From Tetragonia tetragonoides (lineage: Eukaryota; Streptophyta; Magnoliopsida; Caryophyllales; Aizoaceae), in assembly GCA_038025085.1 (NCBI GenBank), contig CM076146.1, forward strand, positions 19,787,001 through 19,851,000: 64,000 nucleotides of DNA, read 5' to 3'. Shown one piece after another: positions 33,700 to 44,050 of this stretch. The number at the start of each line of letters is the position of its first letter. Positions within the stretch are counted from its first letter, which is position 1. The notes beneath the pieces are model-generated. The model did no database searches and had not been told where the DNA came from. It saw only the letters and a list, made by a program, of their open reading frames with translations. The position numbers were made by a program, and so were the translations under genes.

Positions 33700-34505
33700 G
33701 ATCGAGCTTGAGTAAAAGAGAAGTTCAAAGTATTCCGAAGGCAACATGCAGGATGCTGATGTGCACACGGTGTGTGAGGGTGTACAGTATGTATGCATAT
33801 GAAAACAAACCTGAGTTGGGACATGCTCGTAGCGTGCTAAAATTTAATCTCTGTGAACACGAGAAAATAACGGTTATGGTAGCAGGATAGAACATCACTC
33901 GTAGATGGTGTAAACGTCTGCTGGGGACCTGTATTCAGAGTGAATGAAAAAGTTAGTAATACTTTGAGAATGATCAACGCGGAGTGCTTCGACACACAGT
34001 GACTAAACACCACTCGGCGAGTGTCGAGATTCCATCCCTGTACGAGAATCGAACAAGTCAACGAGACAGCGCGATTAAAAATAACGGCTGTAAATGAGAA
34101 GTAACGTGAGAGTTAATAGTATAAATGCTTTATCGAGCAAACAGTGACTAAACACCACTCGGCGGATGCCGAGATTCCGTCCCTGCACAAGAAACGAAAA
34201 GGTCGACGAGACAGTGCGAACAAAATGACGGTTGTAAAATTGTTTAAAACATATGAACAGTTTAAATGCAATAGCTTAAGCAATCATTGACTGAAACATA
34301 TATAAAAAAAAAAATGGACAGTATAACTGCAACAGTTTAAGCAATCATTGACTGACACATAATACGTAACCTCGCAGAAGGACAGTTTAACCACAATAGC
34401 TTAAGCGATCATTGACTGACCCCACCTTTGTAACTTCGCAGAAGGACAGTTTAACCGCAATAGCTTAAGCAACCATTGACTGACCCCTAAATTTGGTAAG
34501 GCCGA
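33700..34505. repeat. Tandem repeats upstream of PPT of element C
   Basis: 33950-34225 has two units of roughly 160 bp sharing CAGTGACTAAACACCACTCG and CGAGATTCC. 34250-34490 has about four units of roughly 64 bp sharing CAGTTTAA and AGCAATCATTGACTGA (the two clearest start at 34380 and 34444). The flanking 33700-33949 has no supported gene. Confidence 0.75.
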
Positions 34506-35065
34506 TAAACTTTTCGGGCTTAAAATATTTTTGGGCACTCTGGGCGGTAAGAGTCGTTGCTGCATGTCCGAGTTTCAGTATTTGGAACCTGCAAAAATAA
34601 TCGGGTTAGTTTTATCTGAAAGTAGTTGGTACCGTAAAATGGGCCAACTGTCGAATTTTAATTTGTGGGCCAAAGGGACTCGCTCCCGAGCGCTTGGTAC
34701 TGATATTCGCCGCGAACAGACTGGAAAAACAAACTCTAGACTGGAAAAAAGATACTGGGATAGCAAGTGGGGCAGAAAAGATAGCGGCGCTGAGCTTGGG
34801 CCAAATAAGAAGTGCTTCAGCGTTCTTTTTCTTTTTGCGTGCCATTCTTCTTCTTCGCCGAGCATAATTGTCGAGAGCAAATTTCGAGCCTTCCTCTATC
34901 GTTGAGTGCTCCACTTTGCTTGAGGTAAGTCGATTCTTGACCAAGTTCTTCGATTTTTGTCTTGAACTTGCTTATTTTTCCGCCTAGTTTCTGAAATCTG
35001 AGTTGCATTGTTGAATTGGTGCTTGTTTCTAGCGATTTTGAAACTTTTAATTTCCCACTTCTTGA
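34506..35065 (+). promoter_or_regulatory. Upstream region of antisense PMD gene of element C
   Basis: Noncoding stretch before the PMD start. It contains CGCTCCCGAGCGCTTGG and AGCGGCGCTGAGC (about 34790), a reduced form of the GC cluster. No clear TATA box. 34900-35060 may be 5' UTR or an intron. Confidence 0.35.
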
Positions 35066-36157
35066 ATGAGAAAGCTTCATATGGCTCCCGCAGATAAAGG
35101 AAAACGTCCCATGGGTGAGAGGGAGGATGACCGGGACCTCATCCGTACTGGGCTTCCCTTTACTAGGACACCTCCAACCCATCATTCGGATGGAGCTCGA
35201 CTGTATCAGGACTCATTTATGCGGCTGGACTGGAGCCCGGCTGGGGTTTGGAACCGTAGTATTTTACTACCGGAGAGGCACAGTCATCTGTCTAACCCTG
35301 AGCTGGTATGTTTTCTGACTCTCTGTTCAGCATATATATTTTTTTAATTGAAAATTTGAACTATTAGTGATTCGGCACACGAACAAATTGGGACTTGTAC
35401 TAGATTGGTGGTTAGCTGTATATAATCTGTAGGGAATTATTTTAGCTGTATTTGTAGTATATGGGATGTTGAGAAAATTTTGTTTGTTCGCTAGGGTGTT
35501 GGCATTTTGTTGCAGGCTCATGGGTCTACCTCCCATTGGGCTATGATATTGGAGACTTTTTTTGTGGGAGCTCGGAACTTGGTATTAGCTCGGGTTTTGA
35601 CCATTTACTGATTGTTATCCCTGCTTGTCACTTTGGGGATTCTAGGATTATTGCTAGGGGGCTATTGGAGAGGTTCTGGGATTCCACGAACGCTTTTCAT
35701 ACGCCTGTAGGAGAGATGTTCCCCACCCCTATCAGTTCGCTGTGTTGACGAGTCTTTCCTTCAGAGGGCGTCGTATTCAGTAGGACGCGGGCTACTGGCA
35801 ACAAAGTGACAGGTTACTCGAGCTTTATGGGCCTATGTCTGCCCATTTTAATAAGGATCAGGTTTCTTTGGTGCGGTTATGGGCGGCTTTGGCGGAGCAG
35901 GGGCTTACCGAGGAGCAAAGAACCCGTATTTTCCTGGCTTGCTTGTGGGGGTCGACCATTTTCGCTCAGAAGAAGAGCGTATGTCAAGTCGATTTCTTAA
36001 CGTTTAGAGGATTTGACCAAGGTCCATGAGTACAACTTCGGTGTTTCTACCTATGCTTCCTTGGCGAGATTGTGTCGTCGGGGTTGCAGGCCCAAGCCGA
36101 CGCATGAGAGGGCATCTATCTCAGGCCCGTGGAGGATACTGGAGGTAGGCCCAATTG

Positions 36158-36213
<56 letters not shown>

Positions 36214-37867
36214 CCCTGTATGCTTCTGGACTTGGAGCTTACTTTCTGGCTTGTATGGCAGCTGTGGTTCTTTGAGTATTTTCCGGCCTTTGGTTCTCAC
36301 CGTCCTGGTTTGAGGATGTTCCCGCTAGGTTTACGGTGGATTGGTAGGGATAACCACCCCTTTACCTGTCTGGAGCATTTTCGGGCTACTTTTGAGAGTT
36401 ACGCCGCGTCTATGGTATGTTGTTGTTGACTTGTGCATATATTCCTTTTGGCCCATTTGGTGTGAATGAACTTTTGAACTGGTAACCTGCAGGTGTCATG
36501 GTCCGCTTTTGATGGTATTCCTGGGGTTCCGCCCCATATTACTATGGAGTCTTTCAGGGTGTCCTCCTTGCGGGTGGTCTTCGAAGGGCCATTTGGCTTT
36601 GTATGGTACCTAAGGGATCGCTTGACCCGGCTGATTTATCCTACTTTGGGTAGTCATCTGGTTCCGGAGGACCCTCCTTCGACCATGTTCTATCTGCGTA
36701 GTCCGAGCGTGCGGGACTTGGGAGTTGTGACTCGTGGTATGGCGGCCACGGAGTTTCTTATGCCGGCGGTTGTTGGCTTGGATCGCACGGCCGTGTACCT
36801 TGCTTACTGCTTGGATCGTCTGATGCCGGATCTCACTTCTGAGGTAAGAAATTTATTTGCATCTTTTCATCCATATGTGTGATATACTGACTTCTTGCGT
36901 CTAGCAGGCGGATCGTCTAGCTCCTCAGGGTCCTAGGAAGTCGCATTCCAGAGTTCCTCGGGGCCAGCCCCCAAGCGTGACCTTGTCGACTAATGAGGTT
37001 AGGTATACTAGGGAGAGCGGGGGACGCATAGTAAAGGAGTTCCCTTTACATATTGCTGATGGAGAGACTATGGAGGACTTGCCTTTTCCCGACGGTTGTA
37101 CGGGGGTAAGTTCCTTTTTATCCCTTCTCGTGTTTGTGTTTGCCTTTGAGTGCTGACTCTATCTCTTGTATTTGTGTTTTTGTAGCTGAACCGGGAGCAG
37201 ACATCTCAAATCTTCAAGCTCATTCATCTGCTGAAGAAAGGCTACGGCCGGGTGATGGGCATGGGGAAGAGTTCTCGGTCTAAGACTGTTGATGTAAGTA
37301 GACTTTCATCCTTTGTTTAGCTAAGTGAAGTGCTTAACTTAACATCTCGATCTTGGTTGTTTGCAGATGTCTCAGTCTTCGTCTTCCGTGGGGCCTCGAC
37401 ATTCTTCTGTTGCGAGGGTCTCTTCAGTGAGCAGGCCGTCTATTGCTCGTTCACATCCCGTAGCTGTGACCAGACCTCCTGTTGATGAGCCGCCCAGTCC
37501 TTCTGTGCCGTACATACCTGAGATGTTCTCTCCTGCGGGTTTCCAGCCTTCACTTGATAGCAGGCGTATTATTACCCCCACGGCTAGAGGTTGGGCAAAC
37601 GCCCCTAGAGGGGACGTGCCTCATACTGGGCCTTCGTATAAGGATGTGGCTATGGTCTTTGCTAGTCAGGCTTCAGAGAGCCTCTTCGGAGCGGGGTTTT
37701 CGGCAGGTATCCCCATGCGCGCACCAGCATATGATAGGTGGAAAATGAGGCCTGACAACAGCAGGTCCATTTATAGCTCTTCTCTCCATTATTCGACTAG
37801 GAACTATGGTCAGGGGTCGTCCGTTGATGATGAGGCTGACAGCAACACCGATGACGACTCTGGTTGA
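35066..37867 (+). pseudogene. Antisense PMD-type gene of element C, broken
   Basis: Exon 1, 35066 to about 35305, contains MAPADKGKRPMGER and PAGVWNRSILLPERHSHLS. Later blocks: LLERFWDSTNAFHTPVGEMF (35640-35720), QRTRIFLACLWGSTIFAQKK (about 35920-35980), HEYNFGVSTYASLARLC (36020-36080), an intron with a long T run (36165-36211), then LGLRWIGRDNHPFTCLEHF (36330-36380), FEGPFGFVWYLRDRLTRLIY (36580-36640), a block ending near 37106, REQTSQIFKLIHLLKKGYG (about 37190-37250) and a Ser/Pro-rich last exon ending TGA 37865-37867. Frameshifts occur near 35720 and 36000 and a TAG near 35782. This is the fullest PMD copy here and supports the family call for the two others. Confidence 0.7.
36165..36211. 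repeat. Poly(T) tract in an intron of the antisense PMD gene
   Basis: About 47 consecutive T. In the element's sense direction it reads as poly(A). It may be a slippage product or the scar of a small retroposed insertion. Confidence 0.9.
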
Positions 37868-38394
37868 TCCGTGTTGTATCTCTTTGTAGACATTGGCCTC
37901 GAGATTATGCCTGTCTGATCTCTAAATATGCAATGTGTTATGCAGTAGGAAAAATCCACAATTCACGGAATAAAATAGAGAAAAAGGTAAAAATTGCAAG
38001 AAAAAGCAAAAATTACACATTTTATACCCCCTAATAAATATGAAAATAATAATAAAAAAAAAGATGGGAAAGATAAAACTAAGAGAGTCTCGGGCTTTGT
38101 AATTCAGCCGTGTGCATCAAACTAGGCTTAAATCGAGCTGACTGGACCAAGTAGGTGGGCTGGAGCGAGAGGAAAAAGCAGACTGGGATAGGGTCAGGGC
38201 CGCTAGCGGCGCTGTGCTGCGGGCTAAGGTCGCTAGCGCGCTGGTCAAGGCCGCTGACGGCTTTGGTTTGGGCTTTTTCGTGGTTTCTGACTTCTTTTGG
38301 CCCGTATTTTCACCTATAAATAAGATTTACGGGATGCTTGATGTTGTATCACTTTCAGGCTTTTAGCTCTCTCACATTCCCCAAATCTTCTACC
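37868..38394 (+). promoter_or_regulatory. Promoter of the antisense DUF7745-like gene of element C
   Basis: GCCGCTAGCGGCGCTG and related units at 38195-38275, the TATA box CTATAAATAAG at about 38313-38322, and ATG at 38395. The order matches 18905-19140 in element B. 37868-38030 is intergenic with nothing recognised. Confidence 0.6.
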
Positions 38395-39767
38395 ATGATG
38401 GAATCCTTTGAAAATCTGTTCGATGCTTGGTGTCAAAATCTGACCATAGAAGAAAAACTTGAACTGGCTCCATTCCATGTCTCTACCTTGCTGAATTTGA
38501 GACCAACCAAAATATTATGGCCCCTTCTTCGATCTGCGTTGAATTATGAGGACCCCGATTTGCATGTCTTTTGTTTTGGTAACTCTGAATTATGCCCTTT
38601 AGTTGAAGAATTTGCTGCGATCACTAATATGCCTGATGTTGTTCCCCCAGCTGTGCCTTATTTGAGAGATGGTTTTAGGGATCAGTACAAGAAATCCTTG
38701 GGCTTGTCATTTGCAGAAGCTAAAAGCATGTTTGTTGGTGTCGATGTGGACTTGGTTCAACTTTGTGAAAAGTTTGCTATTTCTTCTCAAAAGGATGCAA
38801 TATTAAGGCGTTGTCGCCAACAGGCTTTTGTACTTTGCCTGTTAAACCGCCTGTTGTTTGTTAATGCAGAATCGCCTAACTTGGGTAGAGCCTCGTTGCT
38901 GCGAGTGGTTAATCAAATGGTTGAAGGGCAATCTCCTTTGCATCTTGTTGTAGGGGAAACTATTATTGGGCTTGACAGGTTGAAAATTTCTCCTCACGAA
39001 GCTTTTTCTGGCAGCCCCCTGCTGCTTCAAATTTTGTTATGTGAGCATCTGAGGCTAATAGAGTCACCAGAGAATATGACAGCTCGTGTCCCTCGAGCCT
39101 GGGCGAAGAAAACTTATACTGCGGCTAGCTTCTTGGTTAGGAAGAGGCTATATTCTGAAAAGTCCCTTGCTGAATGAGATGCCTTTTTCCGTGCAGGACC
39201 TGTTATCCGTTGGCATGTGTCCTGGTGGAGCTTGACTTCCTTAGTGGCTTGTGACAATTTGGTTCCTCATACTACCATACTGGGTCTGTAGAGGACTAAT
39301 TTGTTCTTCCCTCTAGGGTCATGAGGCAATACGGGTTGAAGCAGGTTATCCCTCGTCAGGAGACTACGAGACCAACTATCGTAGCTTTGACCACTGAGTT
39401 TGCTGCGGATTGGGGAAAGTATTGGCGTAGCCGGGACCACTGGACTGTACCTGGGGTGATTGCCCCAACTCAAGTTTTTGAGACCTACTTGAATTGGCTT
39501 TCCTGCAGTGACCGAGAAGCGAGACGAACCCTTCGTCATTAGGAGTGGGACCAACTAAATCCTAAGTATGACTCAAGAACAGGAAGCAAGAAAAGAAAGG
39601 AAGGGCCTCAGGTGGGAGGCTACCATGTACTGAAAAGAGTCAAGCCCCCAGCTCAAGGGAGTGATCATAAGTCGTCCTCAGGCCAGGGTCCTTCAAAGAA
39701 GAACTCTTCGACGAAGCCTTCTAAAGGGAAGAAGGATTGGAGTAGTTTTCTCAGAAAGCAAGTCTAG
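38395..39767 (+). pseudogene. Antisense DUF7745-like ORF of element C
   Basis: Open from ATG 38395 (MMESFENLFDAWCQNLTIEE) to TGA 39175-39177 (261 codons). It then continues, with a nonsense TAG near 39290, a 1-bp loss near 39300 and TAG at 39541, to a natural stop at 39765-39767. Landmarks: DPDLHVFCFGNSELCPLVEE, LHLVVGETIIGLDRLK, GSPLLLQILLCEHLRLIE, RHWMV-like WHVSWWS and a Lys/Ser-rich tail. The element A homologue has a 99-nt intron exactly between LLLQ and the following Ile; this copy has none. DUF7745-type proteins have no established biochemical function. Confidence 0.7.
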
Positions 39768-40024
39768 CTTTTAAAAAAAAGTAGTAAGAATTTGTTTAGC
39801 TTAAACCCTCATAGTTGCACCTTTTTTTTTTAACCTTAGTAAGTTAATTTTTGCAGTGTAAGTTTATTCGTTCACTTTGAATAAAGATTACCCCTTTTTG
39901 AATGAGTTGAGTGGAATTTTGGATTAATTTTGGGCGGGCCCATTAAAAGGGTTACCTACGCATCCAGTGTGGAATCAGGCCAGCGTAGTTCGTTCAATTT
40001 TGTGCACGTCTTTTCTTTTCTTTT
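39768..40024. other. Spacer between antisense ORF and integrase of element C
   Basis: AT-rich, containing AATAAAGATTACC and a pyrimidine run at 40008-40032. Converging sense and antisense transcripts would end here. No gene seen. Confidence 0.5.
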
Positions 40025-41324
40025 CTTTTTTTAATATATAAACGTAGCACTTCTTCAGTTGGTCCATATTGGTGAGCTGACTGAACTCGATGCCGTCAAC
40101 GTCCATGAGTTTGACCGTGCCTCCTAATAGAATGTCTTTGTTGATGAATGGACCAGACCAATTGGGTCGAAATTTTCCATTGGGGTACGTAATTCTTTCC
40201 AAACTAAATCCCCATCCTTTAAATTCCGAGGTCGCACCTTTTTGTTGAATGCTCTCGCCATGCGCTGCTGGTACATGTGAGAATGGTCTAGGGCCCGTAG
40301 GCGTCTTTCATCCGTGAACATGTGTTCTTCGTAGCGGGCTTCTAACAATTGAGTTTCAGGAATTTCACCCTCTAAGGCTATGCGCATGGAGGGTAGTTGG
40401 ATTTCTATGGGTAGAACCGCTTCCATTCCATAGACTAGGGAATGAGGTGTTGCTCCCGTGGAGGATCTTATGGATGTCCTATATCCCCAAAGGGAAAATG
40501 GGAATTTATGGGCTAATCTTTGTAGTTTTCTATCATCTTTTCAATGATAGACTTGAAGTTTTTGTTGGCGGCTTCTACTGCGCCATTGGTTTGGGGACGG
40601 TAAGGGGATGATTTGTGGTGCTGAATTTTGTAGTTTTTGAGGAGGGTGGTTATTTTGGCTTTGAAATGGGATCCATGGTCACCGATAATTTCATGCGGAA
40701 CGCCGTATCGGCAAATGATGTTGTTCCTTATTAATTTGGACACTTGTTTGGAGGTGAGGATGGCATAAGATTGGGCTTCGACCCATTTGGTAAAATAGTC
40801 TATGGCTAGTAGGATGTACTCATGCCCTCCCGAGCCTTTCGTGTTGAATTTACCAATGATGTCTATTCTCTATGCGGAAAACTGCCAAGGGGATGTGAAG
40901 TTGTGGAGCATTGAGGGTGGCATACGCTGCAGGTTAGCATATATCTGACACTTCTTGCACTTCTTGACATAGTCGTAGCAATCCCTTTCCATGGTGGTCC
41001 GCACATACCATTGTGTACCTCGTCCATAATCTCTGCGGTTTCTTCGGAGTTCACGCATCTGAGGTTGACCCCGTTGTACGACTTCTTGTACACAACCCCC
41101 TTGTATTCTATGTATATTGCCTCTAAGAGACGGATGGCCCGTTGAGCTCTTAGTGGTAAGTCCTGAGGGTATATACCTTCGGTGATGTAGTTGAAGACGT
41201 CTTGCTACCAAGGGTCCTCTTTGATTGGAGTCAAGGTCATTTCTATATCGAGGTTGTTGCAAAAGGCTGGCTCGCTTCTTCTTTGTGGAGTGGCACCATT
41301 GAGGGAGTTCAGTTGCTCAAATTC
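40025..41324 (-). pseudogene. Integrase of element C, upstream RT/RNase H absent
   Basis: Begins at c(41324) after TTTTTATAG with GAATTTGAGCAACTG, then QRRSEPAFCNNLD, as in B. It continues with VVYKKSYNGVNLRCVNSEE, CKKCQIYANLQRMPPS (zinc domain; the first His pair is largely deleted), IDIIGKFNTKGSGGHEYILL (Asp), EIIGDHGSHFK (Asp), TNGAVEAANKNFKSIIEKM (Glu), VLPIEIQLPSMRIALEGE and the C-terminal GKFRPNWSGPFINKDI. Frame changes and stops split it into at least five pieces. The DDE residues are visible. No RT or RNase H lies between this and the upstream module. Confidence 0.8.
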
Positions 41325-41663
41325 CTATAAAAAGTGATGATCTGAATTCTTGCTTTGCATAGTTTACTTACATTGCTTAAATTGGTTAGTTAATGATTTC
41401 TGCAAGTTCATTGGATTTATCAATAGCTAAACAAGGAAAGAAATGAGCAAGAGGATTTTTTATTGATTTGCAAAAAGAGACAAGCACACATGACTTTAGA
41501 GAAGAGGGTCTCTAATACCCGTCAAACAGAAACTAGACTTAGAAAAAAAAGTAAAAGGGGAACACCCCCTGTTCTAGACTCAACCTAAAGATTTAGTTAG
41601 GGTCCTAACTCGACAAAACATAGGGACTCAGACTCGATTCCTCTAGCTCTTGCAGGTAACCAA
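41325..41663 (-). other. Junction replacing RT/RNase H in element C
   Basis: About 340 bp, homologous to 26274-26555 of element B. No coding frame, and no room for the roughly 2 kb of RT and RNase H present in element A. Confidence 0.7.
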
Positions 41664-42521
41664 CTAATTCCAAGCCTCGTAGGTGTCATCCTCTTCTTTT
41701 AGGGGGGGGGGATCTCTCCGCGGTCTATGATCTCCTGTATGTCGTCCGTTCGGGTAGTGGCTGAAGACTCGATGATAGCGGCAATATAAACCTTTGTCCC
41801 TTTTTATCTCCTGGAGGTTGTCAGTCGGAATCATGGGCTTACGGTCTCCTCTCCATATGAGGACATTCATAACGTTTCCGATGGGGGCGTTCAGTGCAGT
41901 GTACTGTTTCTGGTCGAATTGGGGCCACCCTTTCATGGCCCAAGTGCTGGGAGACCACATGGTTCCTCGATCAATGAAGGAGGTGATCATCCTTTTTAGG
42001 CGCTTGCACTGGTTGGTATGATGCCCATTGGCTTCACAATATTTGCACCGAAGATAGGGATTCCTGTCTCTTGGAAGGATTAGAGAAGTAGGTCTTCTCT
42101 GATGAGCGTATCCGTACTTGACTATCTGGCTAAATATCTCATCCTGTTGGAAACAAGCTTCTCCTTTTGCCAAAACAAAGTTACACTCTGTGGGTCGTTC
42201 CAGTGAAGCAATTTTTTCCTTCATCTGCCGAATTGCATTGTGGTGGTGTGCCACATAGATGAAAATACCTTCGATGGTTTCTTTTATTTCTTCGAACTCA
42301 TCAGGTTCTCCTATTTCTTTAGTAGGGTACATTTCGAATCCTTCACAACCAGCGGAGGTGTAAGACTTGGCGTCTTCTTCTATGAGAGCCACTACTTCTG
42401 GAGAGAATCTCCAAAGGTCGATGTCTTCATTATCATGTTCTATCTTAAAGACAGGAGCCATATCAATGGTGGCTTTGATAGGATTGGCTCCAATTTCCAC
42501 AATTTCTCCTTCTAGCATCAT
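41664..42521 (-). CDS. Post-protease zinc-knuckle ORF of element C
   Basis: A 285-codon open frame. It begins just after the protease core (MMLEGEIVEIGANPIKATID), is acidic in its first half (PDEFEEIKETIEG), then has CKYCEANGHHTNQCKRLK (C-x2-C-x4-H-x4-C, about c(42000..42052)), MNVLIWRGDRKPMIP and a second, damaged motif beginning YCRYHRVFSH. It ends EAWN-TAG at 41664-41666. Element B shares the same order and ending. In element A this position holds the G-patch-like linker leading into RT. The product is likely nucleic-acid binding by motif; function unknown. Confidence 0.65.
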   Translation of the reverse strand: MMLEGEIVEIGANPIKATIDMAPVFKIEHDNEDIDLWRFSPEVVALIEEDAKSYTSAGCEGFEMYPTKEIGEPDEFEEIKETIEGIFIYVAHHHNAIRQMKEKIASLERPTECNFVLAKGEACFQQDEIFSQIVKYGYAHQRRPTSLILPRDRNPYLRCKYCEANGHHTNQCKRLKRMITSFIDRGTMWSPSTWAMKGWPQFDQKQYTALNAPIGNVMNVLIWRGDRKPMIPTDNLQEIKRDKGLYCRYHRVFSHYPNGRHTGDHRPRRDPPPLKEEDDTYEAWN

Positions 42522-42960
42522 CTTGACTTTCTGATGGAGGGTAGAGGCTACAGCATTTAAACCATGGAGCCAAGGTCACCCCAATAACAAGTTGAAAGTG
42601 GCCGGGATATCCATGACGTAAAAGTGGACCATTTTCTCTATAGCTCCAGAGGTGACGTGCATGGTTATGGTGCCAAGGACCTTTCGACTGGAGCTGTCAT
42701 AAGCACGTAGGCCTCGCACTAAGTGAGCCAAATTCTTGATGTCAATGCCCAATTTTGCTGCAGTTCTCAATGGGCATACATTTACGGCAGATCCATTGTC
42801 CACTAGGGTCATAGGCACATACTTGCCCATGGCAAATACAGTCAAGTATAGAGCATTATTGTGTGAGGGTCCTTCGGGAGGAAGTCACTGTCCCATATTC
42901 CAGCAATCTCAAGTCCCAATGCATCTTCAATACTAATATGCAGGATTGCTCCTAAAGGGT
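42522..42960 (-). pseudogene. Aspartic protease of element C
   Basis: PMTLVDNGSAVNVCPLRTA with intact D-N-G (about c(42790..42805)), then LVRGLRAYDSSSRKVLGTI and YVMDIPATFNLLLG. The frame breaks (TGA) at c(42576..42578) just before the usual WLHGLNAVAS block, which continues in the next frame. A stretch of duplicated sequence (GGGTCCTTCGGGAGGAAGTC, 42868 and 42957) lies at its upstream edge. Confidence 0.75.
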
Positions 42961-44050
42961 CCTTCGGGAGGAAGTCACTCCCGTTTTAGTAAGGGTATGG
43001 TACCATTCTCAATTCTATCTTGGATAGCATGTTTAAGAGCCCAACATTTGTCAGTGTCATGCCCTTTTCCTTGATGGTACTTACAGTATTCGTTCTCTTT
43101 CCAGTTGCGGGCCCTAACAGATGGTTCAGGGGTAGGTCCGATAGGCTGCACCAGATTTTTCTTGATCATTCTTTCAAGAGCATGTGACAAGGTCATACGG
43201 AGAGGGGTAAATTCCCTCGGTGGCTTTCTTTCAGCAAAGGTATTCACAACAGCTACCTCATTAACTAAGCACCAGAAGAGGCTCCAGCAGTCGTCCTCTT
43301 GTCTCTCCCATAAGTGAAAGGCTTAGGGGTGACTTGGTCTTTGTTTTTGCTGAGATCATCTTCAATGAGGATGCCAACGTCATAATGACGCTGGCATGAG
43401 TCAATGGCCTGATATTGAAGATGGTTCTTATAGGATGGTTGCAGGTTCTTAATGAAATGCCTAATCTGTTCGGTTTCGGACGGTCTTTCCACCATTTCCG
43501 CTATCTTTGATTTCCATCGACGGAGGAATTTGGTGAATCCCTCATTCTTCTCTTGGGTGGTGATTTCAAGTTCTCTCAAGGTGATGGGGTGCATAGCGTT
43601 GTCCTTGTATCGAGCCAGGAAGACCGTGGTAAAATTAGATCAGGTTGGGTAGCTTTCCAGATCCAGGGTGTAGAACCACCGTCGAGCATACGTATCAAGG
43701 GTCTGGGGAAACAAATGGGCATAAAGTTTCTTGTTGATTCCCCCTAGATCCATATTGTCAACTCCAGTGAAGGTGGGTACTTCAGGCATAGAGAATTTGG
43801 CCGGAAGTTTGCCTTTGATCTTAGTGTCAAACTTTCCTACATTGGCACTGTAGTTAGAAATCAGGCTGCTACTCTTGAGCATAGAGGTTATCTTAGCCAG
43901 CATGGCATTTGACTCTTCTTCCTCAGAGTCAAAATCGGAGGGAACCCTTGTTTCTTCTTCTCTTTTCCTTTTTATATCCTCAACCTTGAGTCGTACCCTT
44001 TCTAGCTCACTCATGAGTTCATCCAGTCTTTCATCAGTGGTTTTAGGCAT
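42961..44050 (-). pseudogene. Gag of element C
   Basis: Start taken as ATG c(44048..44050), MPKTTDERLDELMSELERVR (coiled-coil-like). Then MPEVPTFTGVDNMD, YAHLFPQTLDTYARRWFYTL, ITTQEKNEGFTKFLRRWKSK, IRHFIKNLQPSYKNHLQYQA, PREFTPLRMTLSHALERMI and the knuckle YCKYHQGKGHDTDKC (about c(43045..43090)). Frameshifts near 43620 and 43260 split it into three frames. It is much more complete than B's gag. The core of the capsid is recognisable as Ty3/gypsy gag. Confidence 0.8.

Noticed and set aside
33700..34061. Short Cys-rich frames near 33.6-34.0 kb as small secreted proteins
   Set aside because: They fall across an LTR/PPT boundary and tandem repeats, with no start context or conservation.
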